From assembly GCA_018268035.1 (NCBI GenBank), contig JAFDXI010000046.1:55170-119169 (forward strand): DNA of 64,000 nucleotides, given 5' to 3'. How positions within the stretch are numbered: position 1 is the first letter of the stretch; the number at the start of each line of letters is the position of its first letter. The position numbers and the translations under genes are program-made. Positions 8,924 through 19,609 of the stretch are shown here, one piece after another. The notes beneath the pieces are model-generated. The model did not search any database. It was not told the origin of the DNA and saw only the letters and a list, made by a program, of their open reading frames with translations. The stretch is from Bacteroidota bacterium (GTDB lineage: Bacteria > Bacteroidota > Bacteroidia > Chitinophagales > Chitinophagaceae).

Positions 8924-10255
8924 TCACTCACCCGTATAATTCTGCGGCGTAATGGCTTTCAATTCTTTTTTAATTGTAGCATTTACATTTAGCCCATCAA
9001 TAAATTTATGAATCAATTTTTTATTGATGGTCGCATTGCCGCGTGTCAATGCTTTCAACGCTTCATAAGGATTGGGATATTTCTCCCTGCGCAAAATGGT
9101 TTGGATTGCTTCAGCCACTACAGCCCAGTTTTTTTCCAGGTCTTCATTGAGTTTTTTTTCATTCAGCAATAATTTAATCAATCCTTTTTCAACCGAACGT
9201 ATGGCTATTAAAGTGTGTGCTACCGGCACACCAATATTTCTTAAAACTGTAGAATCTGTGAGGTCACGCTGCAAACGGCTTACAGGAAGTTTGGCTGCAA
9301 AATGTTCAAATAATGCATTTGCCATACCCAGGTTGCCTTCTGCATTTTCAAAATCTATAGGGTTCACTTTATGTGGCATGGCAGATGAACCTACTTCACC
9401 TGCTTTTATTTTCTGTCTGAAATATTCCATGCTGATATAGGTCCACATATCACGACAACAATCTAATAAAATCGTATTGATTCGTTTAATACCATCAAAA
9501 TATGCTGCGAAGCAATCGTAATGTTCTATCTGAGTGGTGTGTTGCAATCTTTGTAATCCAAGCCTGCTGACAAATTCATCTCCCAATTTTTTCCAGTTCT
9601 TTTTGGGGAATGCAATATGATGCGCATTAAAATTTCCTGTTGCCCCACCAAACTTTGCAACATAAGGGATAGCTGACAACAACTTTAACTGGTTATCCAG
9701 CCTTTCTATAAAAACCATTATTTCTTTACCCAATCGCGTTGGTGATGCAGGCTGGCCATGCGTGTGTGCAAGCATCGGAATATCTTTCCACTGGCTCGCT
9801 AAATGTTTTAAATGTTTTTGAAGATTGATAATTGCTGGTAAATATTCCTGCTCCAGGCAATCTTTCCAACTCAACGGGATGGCTGTGTTGTTGATATCCT
9901 GCGATGTCAACCCAAAATGTATCCACTCCTTTTCAGCAGATGGATCAATTTTTTGTAACTCCTGTTTCAAAAAATATTCAACAGCTTTTACATCATGGTT
10001 GGTGGTAGCTTCTATTTGTTTTATTTGTTCAGCATCTGCAAGGCTAAAATTCTCAGACAAAGCATAAAACAATTGTTTTGTTTTGGCTGGTAGCTTTAAA
10101 ATTTTTTTATCAGCGAGAAAAATAAAATATTCCACTTCCACCTTTACGCGGTATTTCATTAATGCATACTCTGAAAAATATTCATCAAGTTGTGCCACCT
10201 GCCTGCGATAACGGCCATCAATCGGTGAAATAGCTGTAAGATTATTGAGTTCCAT
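8924..10255 (-). CDS. purB: Adenylosuccinate lyase
   Basis: Catalyses two fumarate-releasing steps of purine synthesis: SAICAR to AICAR and adenylosuccinate to AMP. It belongs to the fumarase/aspartase superfamily. The signature loop GSSAMPHKVNP is at residues 289-299 with the catalytic serine, and the THGQPASPT motif carries His166. The start MELNNLTAISPIDGRY and the 443 aa length match the longer, E. coli-like subgroup. It is a single gene, transcribed away from mqnA, with 108 bp between the two starts that must hold both promoters. Confidence 0.96.
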   Translation of the reverse strand: MELNNLTAISPIDGRYRRQVAQLDEYFSEYALMKYRVKVEVEYFIFLADKKILKLPAKTKQLFYALSENFSLADAEQIKQIEATTNHDVKAVEYFLKQELQKIDPSAEKEWIHFGLTSQDINNTAIPLSWKDCLEQEYLPAIINLQKHLKHLASQWKDIPMLAHTHGQPASPTRLGKEIMVFIERLDNQLKLLSAIPYVAKFGGATGNFNAHHIAFPKKNWKKLGDEFVSRLGLQRLQHTTQIEHYDCFAAYFDGIKRINTILLDCCRDMWTYISMEYFRQKIKAGEVGSSAMPHKVNPIDFENAEGNLGMANALFEHFAAKLPVSRLQRDLTDSTVLRNIGVPVAHTLIAIRSVEKGLIKLLLNEKKLNEDLEKNWAVVAEAIQTILRREKYPNPYEALKALTRGNATINKKLIHKFIDGLNVNATIKKELKAITPQNYTGE

Positions 10256-10363
10256 CCTTGTTTCTATCTGTTTTCAATTTTGCCTGCAAATATCAATTGC
10301 CGTGGCCATTAATTTATAATAATGAGTTTTTCTTTTCTTTGCAGGCAAAAATAATTTAAACAA

Positions 10364-11107
10364 TTGAACAAGATTAAAGTTGGTGCCGTTAGTTATTTAA
10401 ATACAAAACCCTTGTTGTGGGGTATCGAAAAATCGCCTGAGTTAATGCAGCAATTAGAGCTCACAACAGATTACCCTTCCAAAATTGCAAAGCAGTTATT
10501 AAATGATGAGATTGATATCGGGCTTGTCCCTGTTGCCATAATACCACTGATGAAAGAATATTATATTGATTCAGACTATTGTATCGGCGCTGATGGCGAT
10601 GTGGCTTCAGTGTGTTTATTCAGTGATGTAGAACTTGAAAAGGTTGATAAAATTTTACTCGATTATCAAAGCAGAACATCAGTAAATTTATGCAGGGTTT
10701 TATTAAAAAACCATTGGAAGAAAGAAATTCCTGTAGAAGATGCCGGACCTGATTTTATTGAAAGGATAAAAGGTACAACTGCTGCTGTTTTAATAGGCAA
10801 CCGAGCTTTGCAACAACGCAAACATTCAAAATACATTTATGATCTTGCAGGTGAATGGAAAAAGTTTACCGGTTTACCTTTTCTGTTTGCAGCCTGGATC
10901 GCCAACAAAAAATTACCTGCTGGTTTTATAGAACTCTTCGATAAAAAAAATGCTGAGGGTTTGGAAAATATTGATGCTGTTATTGCAGAAAATAAGTATG
11001 AATATTATGACCTCCATACATATTTCACAAAAAATATTTCATATAAAATAAATGATGAAAAAAGAAAAGCGATGGATTTATTTTTAAAATTGTTGAATCA
11101 ATTATAA
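10364..11107 (+). CDS. mqnA: Chorismate dehydratase (futalosine menaquinone pathway)
   Basis: MqnA turns chorismate into 3-enolpyruvylbenzoate, the first step of the futalosine route to menaquinone. It has the periplasmic-binding-protein-like fold of the family without a signal peptide: the N-terminus is KIKVGAVSYLNTKPL, then IDIGLVPVAIIP, and a FAAWIANKKLP segment late in the protein. 247 aa is typical. The start is TTG at 10364, the only start near the conserved N-terminus. The other mqn genes are not in this window. A PagL-like gene follows after 35 bp. Confidence 0.92.
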   Translation: MNKIKVGAVSYLNTKPLLWGIEKSPELMQQLELTTDYPSKIAKQLLNDEIDIGLVPVAIIPLMKEYYIDSDYCIGADGDVASVCLFSDVELEKVDKILLDYQSRTSVNLCRVLLKNHWKKEIPVEDAGPDFIERIKGTTAAVLIGNRALQQRKHSKYIYDLAGEWKKFTGLPFLFAAWIANKKLPAGFIELFDKKNAEGLENIDAVIAENKYEYYDLHTYFTKNISYKINDEKRKAMDLFLKLLNQL

Positions 11108-11142
11108 ACTACACCTGATTCAAAAAAATAAAACACCTGCAA

Positions 11143-12279
11143 TTGAAAAAATTACTGCTTATATTTCTTTTGCCGTTTAGCTTTAATGCCGGGGCACAAA
11201 CAAAAAAATTACCCGACAGTTTAAAGCAGGTTGTTTGGGCTGCCCGCCTGCATGAAGGTTTTATTTTTGCGCACAACGTGCATGTACAAGATACAAAAGG
11301 AACACATCCTTATGGTTTTGAATTGGAGTACTCCCATCTTCGCACCGACTCTGCAACAGTTGATAAATATAAATGTTATCCCCGCTCTGGCTTAAGTTTT
11401 ACTTTTGTGAATTTTAATAAAGAATTACTTGGCAGGTCTTATTCACTGAGTTATTTTCTTGAACCCAATTTCAGGTTGGGGAATAATCTTAAAATGAAAG
11501 TGAAAGGCTCTGCAGGTTTTTCTTATCTCACCAATCCTTTTGACAGCATAAAAAATCCTGGCAACCAAAGTTACAGCGGACATATCAATAGTTTCCTGCA
11601 GTTAGGTATAGGTTTATCATACCCGCTAAGTAAACATTTCGAAATGTATGCTATGGGTAATTTTTTTCATAATTCAAATGGTGGATTTAAGTTACCAAAT
11701 GCAGGAGTGAATTATGTGAATGTTTCATTAGGATTGCAATACAATACATTTTCTACAAAGCTTCCTTCTTATAAAAAAGAAAAAGATACTTCATGGAAGC
11801 ATGAACCACTACATTATGATCTCAGTGTTTATTATTCACCCAAAGGTGGTTACAATGGCACCGCAACCAATTATACACCATCAAGAAAAGTTGTAGCAGG
11901 TGTTTCATTCCAGGTGACGAAAAGGGTGAGCAACCTTGATGCTATCACTGCAAATGCAGAAATATATTATGACGATGCCCTGCGTAGTATCAAAGAAACT
12001 TTTATTGCTGATTCATCTTCTTCCAATGTGTTGGCAGGAATTTTAATAGGTCACCAGTTTTTGTTGAACCATTTTACTTTCAGCCAGGAATTTGGCATAT
12101 ATATTTTTAAAGACACAAAAAAATACAACGACATTTACCAGGACCTTTTTCACACATTTTACCAGCGGTGGGGCCTGAGTTACCGCATCAGAAAACATTG
12201 GTCAATTGGTGTCAGTTTACTTGCACATTACCAGGTGGCTGATTATGTGGACGGGCGGGTAATTTACAGGTTCAGGTAG
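11143..12279 (+). CDS. PagL-like acyloxyacyl hydrolase family outer-membrane protein
   Basis: Signal peptide (about 1-19, ending GAQT), then beta-barrel-type sequence. The region at 172-196 resembles the lipid A deacylase PagL: FFHNSNGG with H176 and S178 at the places of the PagL catalytic His and Ser, followed by PNAG. The residue aligning with the PagL catalytic Glu is Asn190 here. The protein, at 378 aa, is about twice the length of PagL; the C-terminal half is a further barrel-like stretch ending in an aromatic/Arg terminus. TTG start at 11143, directly before the signal peptide. The function may be lipid A remodelling, but the altered triad makes activity uncertain. The stop abuts the convergent hemW stop. 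Confidence 0.75.
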   Translation: MKKLLLIFLLPFSFNAGAQTKKLPDSLKQVVWAARLHEGFIFAHNVHVQDTKGTHPYGFELEYSHLRTDSATVDKYKCYPRSGLSFTFVNFNKELLGRSYSLSYFLEPNFRLGNNLKMKVKGSAGFSYLTNPFDSIKNPGNQSYSGHINSFLQLGIGLSYPLSKHFEMYAMGNFFHNSNGGFKLPNAGVNYVNVSLGLQYNTFSTKLPSYKKEKDTSWKHEPLHYDLSVYYSPKGGYNGTATNYTPSRKVVAGVSFQVTKRVSNLDAITANAEIYYDDALRSIKETFIADSSSSNVLAGILIGHQFLLNHFTFSQEFGIYIFKDTKKYNDIYQDLFHTFYQRWGLSYRIRKHWSIGVSLLAHYQVADYVDGRVIYRFR

Positions 12280-13404
12280 TTACAGCCTGAACAAATCTGA
12301 TGCAATACCATCGGCAAATAATTTCCCTTTTTTTGTAAGTATTAATGTATCGCTTTGTTGCAGCATTAAATTTTGCCGGATAAATTTTTGTGCATCTTCA
12401 ATAATATTTTCAATAGTTTTTTGATTTGATAACTGTAACAGTTGTTGTAACGAAATACCTTCAGACGTTCGCAAAGCTGTCATAATATATTCATTAATTA
12501 GCTGAACAGGTGTGAGCATTTCTATTTCAAAGGGCACAATATTTTCATTAATACTCTTAATATATAAAGTGTTATTGGCAATATTCCATTGCCTTGATAT
12601 ACCATTATAAGAATGAGCCGAAGGGCCTAAGCCGAGATAAGGCTTTCCCTGCCAGTAACTGCTATTGTGCCGGCTCCTGAAACCCGGTTGTGCAAAATTG
12701 GAAATTTCATAATGCTCATAATCATTATCTCTTGCCCAGTCCATCAGAATTTCAAACTGCCTGCCCTGTTTGTCTGCATCAATATTTTCTTTTTTCTTTT
12801 GCTCAATCATTTTATACAAAGCTGTTTTTGATTCAACAGTTAATGCATAACAGGAAAGGTGAGGCACGTTTAAAGTTTTAGCCATATTGAGATTTGTCAG
12901 CCATTTTTCATCTGTTAAATGAGGCGTGCCATATATAAAATCTATCGTTATATTTTCAAAACCATTTTGTTTTGCCAGCTCAATGCCTGTGTATGCCTGC
13001 CCGGCATTATGGGCGCGGTTCATCCATTGCAATTCATCATTAAAAAAGCTCTGTGCGCCAATGCTCAATCGGTTAATACCGGCCTGCTTCCAAGTAGATA
13101 GATTTTCATTATTAATATCATCCGGGTTGGCTTCAAGGGTAATTTCAGCACCAGCATCCACATTAAAAACTGTATGCAATGAATCCATGATCAATAGCAG
13201 GTCGCTGCCGCTTAATAAAGATGGTGTGCCACCACCAAAATAGATTGTGGAAATATTTTCAGAGATTAAACTACTTCTTAAAACTGCTTCCTTTGCAATA
13301 GCATTTACCATTTGTGGTAATAATTGTTGAGAAACAGAAAAATGAAAATTGCAGTAATAGCAGGCTTTCCTGCAAAAAGGAATATGTATATAAATGCCTG
13401 CCAT
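12280..13404 (-). CDS. hemW: Radical SAM heme chaperone HemW family protein
   Basis: A radical SAM protein of the group long annotated as oxygen-independent coproporphyrinogen III oxidase-like. HemW proteins bind heme and pass it to respiratory enzymes. The cluster motif CRKACYYC gives C11, C15 and C18, followed by NFHF; true HemN has an extra Cys after this motif. GGGTPSLL and the ITLEANPDD segment are the next conserved blocks. 374 aa is normal for HemW. No signal peptide. It is convergent with the PagL-like gene with no gap (12279/12280) and shares a 39-bp divergent spacer with the barrel gene at 13444. Confidence 0.9.
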   Translation of the reverse strand: MAGIYIHIPFCRKACYYCNFHFSVSQQLLPQMVNAIAKEAVLRSSLISENISTIYFGGGTPSLLSGSDLLLIMDSLHTVFNVDAGAEITLEANPDDINNENLSTWKQAGINRLSIGAQSFFNDELQWMNRAHNAGQAYTGIELAKQNGFENITIDFIYGTPHLTDEKWLTNLNMAKTLNVPHLSCYALTVESKTALYKMIEQKKKENIDADKQGRQFEILMDWARDNDYEHYEISNFAQPGFRSRHNSSYWQGKPYLGLGPSAHSYNGISRQWNIANNTLYIKSINENIVPFEIEMLTPVQLINEYIMTALRTSEGISLQQLLQLSNQKTIENIIEDAQKFIRQNLMLQQSDTLILTKKGKLFADGIASDLFRL

Positions 13405-13443
13405 TGATGTAAGTTTTGTAATCTTGTTTGCTGTGGAAATATA

Positions 13444-15237
13444 ATGGCGAAATTAAATCAATACATTGTTTTTATTTTTCAGCTTATGCTGTTTTGTTTT
13501 TTATTGAATAAATCAGTTGCACAAAACAATGTTTCTTTAATTATCCATCCTGTTGAAACAGACAGTTCATCCATTATTGCTTTGAATCTCCGGAAAGTTT
13601 TTCCAGATAAAACAAGTAGTATTCAATATGTAAATAAACTACCTGCCCTTCTTTCAATGAAAGGCTTTGCAGCTGCATCTGTTGATTCTGTCTGGGAAGA
13701 TAGTGCTTCGGTATCCATTCTGCTTTTTACAGGAGACAAATATCAATGGCAGGCAATGACAGTCAGTGATTCTGATAATATTTTTCTACAATCATTGGGG
13801 TATAACCTGAATGACTTTCACAAACAAAATTTTTCACCGGCAATTCTCGAAGAACTATACAATGATGTGTTGCAATATTTCAGTAACCAGGGATATCCAT
13901 TTGCAGCCATTTACCTGGATAGTATTCTAATCAATCATCAAAATATCAGCGCCCACCTGGTGATACAAAAAGGATTGATGTATCATATTGATACCATCAT
14001 CGTTGAGGGTAATGCACATATTTCAAAATTTTTCCTTCAGCAATATTTGCAGTTGCATGAGCATGACGTATATAATGAACTCTTGTTGAATAACATCAAT
14101 TCAAAGCTGGCTCTGCTTTCTTATCTAAGGCAGTCAAAGCCATGGAAAATAGAAATGCTCAATACCGGCGCAGCTTTACACCTGTTTCTTGAACCAACAA
14201 AAAGCAACAGTATAAATGTGTTAGTGGGGTTACTGCCTGCAAGCGATCAGAATAACGGTAAGCTTTTATTCACAGGTGAAGCTACTGTGGGTCTGCGTAA
14301 TTCTTTTGGTAATGGAGAAACTTTAGGATTTAACTGGCAACAATTACAGCCCAAATCTCCACAACTGAATTTGTCATTTCAACAACCATATATCTTTCAT
14401 TCACCGGTAGGTGTTAATGCAAGTTTCCAATTGTACAAACAGGATTCAGCATTCATCAATGTAAACGGGCAACTGGGTTTGCAATACCAACTTACACAAC
14501 AACATTCAGGCGCTATTTTTTTTCAAACAACTGCAAGTAATATTCTAAATGTTGATACCAATGCCATAAAAGCAAGCGGCCATTTGCCCGATATTGCAGA
14601 TGTAAATACTTATTCTCTCGGTTTGCAATATAGTTTCAACAACACTGATTACCACTTCAATCCACGAAGAGGAAATGATTTGATGATTTCATTATTGGTT
14701 GGCAAAAAGAAAATTAAAAAAAATAATTCCATCACTCAAATAATGGATCCAGGTTTTAACGCAGATGCACTGTATGATTCATTGCATCTCAACAGTTACC
14801 AATGGAAGTTGCAGGGCAATGCAGCAAAATATTTTCCGTTAGGAAAACAATCTACTTTTAAACTTGGCATCAATGCGGGATGGTATCAGACACCTGACTA
14901 TTTTCAAAATGAATTATTCCGTATTGGTGGTTTTAAAATCCTGCGAGGTTTTGATGAAGAAAGTATTTATGCCAATAGCTATGCGGTTGGAACTGGAGAA
15001 TACAGATATCTTATTGCAAAAAATTCATGGTTTTATGGTTTTACTGATTTTGGTTATGCCAGTTATAATGTGAACAAAATAAAATTCAGCCATTCATATT
15101 TGGGTTTTGGCTTAGGCCTCTCACTTGAAACCAATACAGGAATATTTAGCATATCACTTGCAGAAGGGAAACGTGATGATGGAAAAATAAATTTTCAACA
15201 ATCAAAAATTCATATTGGTTTTATCAGCTTGTTTTGA
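13444..15237 (+). CDS. BamA/TamA-family outer-membrane protein
   Basis: Signal peptide (about 1-26), then POTRA-like region (about 120-235, including a YHIDTIIVEGNAHIS stretch typical of POTRA strands), then a 16-strand-type barrel to the C-terminus. Late in the barrel is GGFKILRGFDEESI, close to the conserved GG..LRGF loop of Omp85 proteins. The length, 597 aa, is shorter than BamA and closer to TamA or two-partner-like members. Its role in membrane protein insertion or export is inferred from the family only. The next gene overlaps only if a dubious early start is used; with the TTG at 15269 there is a 31-bp gap. Confidence 0.85.
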   Translation: MAKLNQYIVFIFQLMLFCFLLNKSVAQNNVSLIIHPVETDSSSIIALNLRKVFPDKTSSIQYVNKLPALLSMKGFAAASVDSVWEDSASVSILLFTGDKYQWQAMTVSDSDNIFLQSLGYNLNDFHKQNFSPAILEELYNDVLQYFSNQGYPFAAIYLDSILINHQNISAHLVIQKGLMYHIDTIIVEGNAHISKFFLQQYLQLHEHDVYNELLLNNINSKLALLSYLRQSKPWKIEMLNTGAALHLFLEPTKSNSINVLVGLLPASDQNNGKLLFTGEATVGLRNSFGNGETLGFNWQQLQPKSPQLNLSFQQPYIFHSPVGVNASFQLYKQDSAFINVNGQLGLQYQLTQQHSGAIFFQTTASNILNVDTNAIKASGHLPDIADVNTYSLGLQYSFNNTDYHFNPRRGNDLMISLLVGKKKIKKNNSITQIMDPGFNADALYDSLHLNSYQWKLQGNAAKYFPLGKQSTFKLGINAGWYQTPDYFQNELFRIGGFKILRGFDEESIYANSYAVGTGEYRYLIAKNSWFYGFTDFGYASYNVNKIKFSHSYLGFGLGLSLETNTGIFSISLAEGKRDDGKINFQQSKIHIGFISLF

Positions 15238-15268
15238 TGGAGTGAAATTACTTTTGCCGCATAAAATT

Positions 15269-16315
15269 TTGAAATACTTACTTATCATACTATTATTTTC
15301 AATCCTGCAGGTATCGGCATTTTCGCAAGACACACAAAAATTGCACAAACCTGCAGACAGTACCTTAATTACAAAACCAGTCAATCATAAAGACACTACA
15401 AAGAAAGATACAACTCATAGAAAACCTGTCACCATTAAACAGGTCAAATTTGATTCATTGAGCGGGGATACAATCTATAAAGATAGTCTGCTTAGAGATT
15501 CATTGGGAAACATAATAGCACCTGTTGTTCATGATTCATCAATTACTATACAGGATAGTATGAGATTAGATTCACTCAAAAAAGACTCAATAAAAAAGGC
15601 AGTTAGAAAACCAATCCCTCAAAAACCTGCTATTCAACTAATGCCGGGAGCAGAAAGAAATATCCCTGATAAGGATATTTTGTTTTATATTTTACTCTTC
15701 CTTATATTTTTCCTTGGCCTTGTAAAAACAGCATTTCCTAAATATGTGAACAGTATTTTCACGCTCAGTTTCCAGGCCAGTTTCAGGCAAACTCAAACAA
15801 GAGAGCAGATGTCACAAAATTTTTTCCCGGCTTTCATGCTCAATATTTTGTTTGTGTTATGTGGTGGTTTATTCATTACCCAGTTTGCTACATTCAATCA
15901 ATGGAGCAAACTTCCTTTCTGGCAACTTTTCATTTATTCCACTGCAATCCTGTTGATTATTTACGTAATAAAATACCTCGTAATAATTTTCACAGGTTGG
16001 ATATTTAATGCCAAAGAAGCCGCAACAGAATACCGTTTTGTCGTTTTCCTAATCAATAAAATATTAGGCATAGTAGTTATTCCATTATTATTTATAATAG
16101 CATATTCCAACACAGATGTGCAAAATGTTTCTGTAACGATTGTTGTTTGTCTCGCTGTTTTTTCACTGGTGGTAAGATATATAGTTTCTCTGGCCAGGAT
16201 ACGTAAAAATCTAAGTGTAACCGCTTTCCACTTTTTTATATACCTTTGCGCAGTGGAAATAATGCCTTTACTTGTCATTTATAAAGTGTTATTTCTCCAG
16301 GCCAGCAATAGATAA
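15269..16315 (+). CDS. DUF4271 family membrane protein
   Basis: TTG at 15269 gives a 348 aa protein that opens directly with a signal or membrane segment (KYLLIILLFSILQ). A hydrophilic, Asp/Lys/Ser-rich stretch of about 110 residues with repeated DS/KDS units follows, then several membrane helices from about residue 140 to the end. This arrangement and its place directly before a HemD-like gene are characteristic of DUF4271 proteins of Bacteroidota. Function unknown. An ATG at 15215 would overlap the upstream gene and precede the signal with unrelated residues, so I reject it. The stop is 27 bp before the next gene, so they are probably co-transcribed. Confidence 0.82.
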   Translation: MKYLLIILLFSILQVSAFSQDTQKLHKPADSTLITKPVNHKDTTKKDTTHRKPVTIKQVKFDSLSGDTIYKDSLLRDSLGNIIAPVVHDSSITIQDSMRLDSLKKDSIKKAVRKPIPQKPAIQLMPGAERNIPDKDILFYILLFLIFFLGLVKTAFPKYVNSIFTLSFQASFRQTQTREQMSQNFFPAFMLNILFVLCGGLFITQFATFNQWSKLPFWQLFIYSTAILLIIYVIKYLVIIFTGWIFNAKEAATEYRFVVFLINKILGIVVIPLLFIIAYSNTDVQNVSVTIVVCLAVFSLVVRYIVSLARIRKNLSVTAFHFFIYLCAVEIMPLLVIYKVLFLQASNR

Positions 16316-16342
16316 CTAACTAAATTAAATCGGTCAGTTCGC

Positions 16343-17140
16343 ATGATTCAAGACGGAGCTAAGACATCTACTGGTAAAAAATCAACTGTACAAATTCTGA
16401 TAACTCAACCAAAACCTGAAAGTGAGAAATCGCCATATTTTGAGCTGGAAAGAAAATATGCCATACAGCTAACATTTCATCCTTTTATAAAATTAGAGCC
16501 TATTGCGGGAAGAGAATTCAGAAAGCAGAAAATTGACATTTCCGCTTACACAGCTATTATTTTTACCAGCCGAAATGCCATTGATCATTTTTTCAGGATG
16601 TGTGAAGAAATGAAAATAGCCATTAACCAGGACAATAAATATTTCTGTATTGCTGAAACCGTAGCTTTATATCTGCAGAAATTTATACTCTATAGGAAAC
16701 GCAAAGTTTTTTATGGTTCTGAAGGCAATAACAAAAGCTTGTTTGATGTAATCAATAAACACAAAGACAATGAAAAATTCCTGTATGTGTGCAGTGAAAA
16801 CCAGCAGGATAATGAAATAGTAAACTGGCTGAAAAATAACAATTGCACTTACCAGCTTGCATTTATGTATCGAACTGTAAGCAATGATGTAAAAGTTGTG
16901 ATGGATAAAAAAGCATTTGATATTATATGTTTTTTCACACCCAGTGGAGTGCGTAGTTTATTTGAAAACTATCCTTCATTTAATCAAAATGGTGCATTGA
17001 TTGGCGCATTTGGGAACAATACTGTGAAGGCCGGAGAAGAAGCTGGCCTCTCTGTAAATATCAAAGCTCCTGCACCACAGGCGCCAAGTATGATCTCTGC
17101 CTTGGATCAATATCTTTCTGCTTTGAAAAAGAAGAAATAA
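16343..17140 (+). CDS. hemD: Uroporphyrinogen-III synthase family protein
   Basis: HemD closes hydroxymethylbilane to uroporphyrinogen III in tetrapyrrole synthesis. The two-lobed fold is suggested by an early ILITQPKPE strand, then YTAIIFTSRNAIDHFF, FCIAETVALYL, LYVCSENQQDNEI and FFTPSGVRSLFENYP. These blocks match the family, which is poorly conserved in sequence. 265 aa is normal. In Bacteroidota this DUF4271-neighbour is commonly annotated HemD. A role in heme synthesis is likely but not proven by residues, because the enzyme has no strict catalytic motif. A terminator follows 30 bp after the stop. Confidence 0.8.
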   Translation: MIQDGAKTSTGKKSTVQILITQPKPESEKSPYFELERKYAIQLTFHPFIKLEPIAGREFRKQKIDISAYTAIIFTSRNAIDHFFRMCEEMKIAINQDNKYFCIAETVALYLQKFILYRKRKVFYGSEGNNKSLFDVINKHKDNEKFLYVCSENQQDNEIVNWLKNNNCTYQLAFMYRTVSNDVKVVMDKKAFDIICFFTPSGVRSLFENYPSFNQNGALIGAFGNNTVKAGEEAGLSVNIKAPAPQAPSMISALDQYLSALKKKK

Positions 17141-17170
17141 AAATCTAAACATTAAAAAAATATTTTCAGA

Positions 17171-17198
17171 AAATCCTGCTATGCAGGATTTTTTTTTT
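17171..17198 (+). terminator. Rho-independent terminator after hemD
   Basis: AAATCCTGC and GCAGGATTT form a perfect 9-bp stem with the three-base loop TAT, followed by an uninterrupted T tract. It closes the 13444-17140 transcription unit. Confidence 0.88.
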
Positions 17199-17419
17199 GA
17201 AATACAAGCTAATCCTAATTCATATCAACAATGAAAAAGATGAACAAAAAATTTATATGACAACTATTGCTTAAGATTACTGAACAATAAATTTTACAGA
17301 TGAAGAAAACCCTTACTAATTCAAGCCAGATAAATTTTGAAAAATATTGCTTTTACAAAACTTTCTTTAACTCAAAATTTATCACTAATCAATCGCAGTA
17401 GTTCGTATTTTGCCACTAC

Positions 17420-19462
17420 ATGAAAAATTACACTAATCATCTGATTCATGAAACCAGCCCTTATTTATTGCAACATGCTCATAACCCTGTAAACTGGTAT
17501 GCATGGAATGAAACTTCATTACAGAAAGCAAAAGAAGAAGATAAACCTATACTTCTGAGTATTGGTTATTCTGCCTGCCATTGGTGCCATGTAATGGAAA
17601 GGGAAAGTTTTGAAGATGAAGCAACGGCTGCCATCATGAATGAAAATTTTATCAATATTAAAGTTGATCGAGAAGAAAGACCTGATATTGACCAGTTGTA
17701 TATGGATGCAGTACAAGCTTTAACCGGTAGCGGTGGCTGGCCATTGAATGTTTTTTTAACTCCAGATCTGAAACCATTTTATGGTGGCACTTATTTTCCA
17801 CCACAAAGAGCTTTTAACCGCAGCAGCTGGAAAGAAGTATTGTTGAGTGTTGCACAGGCTTTTTCAAAAAAACGTAAAGAGATAGATGAACAAGCTGAAA
17901 ATATAACTGCACACCTGGTAAAAATGAATTCCATCACCACTGGTGAAAATGCACCAGCAGATAAAATTACTCTAACAATAATCAGTAAAGCGCTTTTAAA
18001 ACTTTCTGATAAAACATGGGGGGGCTTTGGCCAGGCACCAAAATTTCCCCAAACCTTTTCTATTATATTTCTATTGAGACATTATCATTTTACCGGAGAT
18101 GAACTTTCATTTGAAACAGGATTGAAAGCTATTGATAAAATGATGAAGGGAGGCATTTACGATCATATAGGAGGCGGGTTTGCGAGGTATAGCACAGATG
18201 AAAGGTGGCAGGCGCCACATTTTGAAAAAATGCTCTATGATAATGCACTCCTGGTTGATGTATATTCTGAAGCTTACAGGCTTACAAAAAAGAAAGATTA
18301 TGCCGATGTAATAAATCAGACAATCGAATTTATTCAACGGGAAATGACTGCAGCAGCAGGAGGTTTTTACAGCGCTTTAGATGCAGACAGCGAGGGTGTT
18401 GAAGGTAAATTTTATACCTGGAACAAAAGTGAAATTGATGATGTATTAAAAGAAAAAAGCAATCTTTTCTGCGCTGCTTATGATATTTCAGAAACAGGCA
18501 ATTGGGAGCATACCAACATCATTTGGCAACCTGATGATTTAAAAACAATTGCTTTACAAAATGACATCAGTGATACTGCATTGTACAACCACCTTGAATT
18601 GTGCAAAACAATTTTGATGAAAGAAAGAGAAAAAAGAACCAGGCCGGGTTTGGACAACAAAGTTTTATGTGGATGGAATGCTTTAATGATTGAAGCACTT
18701 TGTAACGCCTCCTCTTCTGTTGGGAAACCACAATACCTTGATTTGGCACTTTCAAACTTAAGGTTTATTGAAAAATATCTCACAGATATGAATGGCAGCT
18801 TATTACATAGCTGGAACAAAACAATTAATCATCAAACTGGTTTTTTGGATGATTATGCTGCAGTAATAAGAGCATACATAGCTTTGCATCAAATAACAAG
18901 TGATAAAAATTATTTATTAAAAGCAAAAGCTTTGACTGAAAAAGTAGAGAAAGATTTTAGTGAAGAAACCGGCATCTTTTTTCATTTTACACAATCAAAA
19001 CAAAAAGATGTATTGCTTCGCAAAACAGAGATATATGATGGAGCTACTCCTTCGGGAAATGCATTGATGGCAGACAACCTGATGAAACTATCAATATTTT
19101 TTGATATTGCAGAATGGAAAACAAGAGCTGAGAAAATGATATTGAAAATGGCAAGGTTATCAGAAAAATATCCAACGACTTTTGGGTTTTGGAATTTAAA
19201 CCTACAACAAATGGTAGTAGGGTTAAAAGAAATTGCAATTGTGGGGAAAGATTATTTGACAGTATTGAAGAATATATTAGGTGACTATTATCCCAATACT
19301 GTATTACAAGCTTCGCCTGAAACGGATAGTGATTGGCCTTTGCTAAAAGAAAAAACAGTTTCAAATGGACAAACAAGCATATATATTTGCGAAAATTATC
19401 AATGTTTGAAGCCTTTCAAAAATTATAGCGAAATGATAAGCCGGCTCTCTGAACATTTTTAG
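17420..19462 (+). CDS. DUF255 thioredoxin-fold protein (YyaL/SPATA20 type)
   Basis: N-terminal thioredoxin-like domain (about 1-165) with the CHWC motif at C53-C56 inside [11 protein letters not shown], then a long alpha/alpha toroid of the glycosidase/epimerase type (about 200-600) containing [12 protein letters not shown] and [12 protein letters not shown]. The 680 aa length is standard for YyaL/SPATA20 proteins. No signal peptide is present. The biochemical role is not established; the fold combination suggests redox-linked sugar or protein handling. Single gene, lying between the hemD terminator and gldK, with 279 bp upstream for its promoter. Confidence 0.9.
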   Translation: MKNYTNHLIHETSPYLLQHAHNPVNWYAWNETSLQKAKEEDKPILLSIGYSACHWCHVMERESFEDEATAAIMNENFINIKVDREERPDIDQLYMDAVQALTGSGGWPLNVFLTPDLKPFYGGTYFPPQRAFNRSSWKEVLLSVAQAFSKKRKEIDEQAENITAHLVKMNSITTGENAPADKITLTIISKALLKLSDKTWGGFGQAPKFPQTFSIIFLLRHYHFTGDELSFETGLKAIDKMMKGGIYDHIGGGFARYSTDERWQAPHFEKMLYDNALLVDVYSEAYRLTKKKDYADVINQTIEFIQREMTAAAGGFYSALDADSEGVEGKFYTWNKSEIDDVLKEKSNLFCAAYDISETGNWEHTNIIWQPDDLKTIALQNDISDTALYNHLELCKTILMKEREKRTRPGLDNKVLCGWNALMIEALCNASSSVGKPQYLDLALSNLRFIEKYLTDMNGSLLHSWNKTINHQTGFLDDYAAVIRAYIALHQITSDKNYLLKAKALTEKVEKDFSEETGIFFHFTQSKQKDVLLRKTEIYDGATPSGNALMADNLMKLSIFFDIAEWKTRAEKMILKMARLSEKYPTTFGFWNLNLQQMVVGLKEIAIVGKDYLTVLKNILGDYYPNTVLQASPETDSDWPLLKEKTVSNGQTSIYICENYQCLKPFKNYSEMISRLSEHF

Positions 19463-19609
19463 CAAAAAAAATCCGAAAACAAAATAATTACAAATAAAGT
19501 ACGTTCATAACTCTTGCAGAAATACGTAACTAACAATCTGATATTAAATATTTACGCATTCTGCAGGTTTAAGAAATAATTTTAAAAATTTGCCAGAAAC
19601 AGAAAACGG

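Noticed and set aside
15215..15268. ATG start at 15215 for the DUF4271 gene
   Set aside because: It overlaps the barrel gene and puts polar residues before the signal segment; TTG at 15269 fits better.
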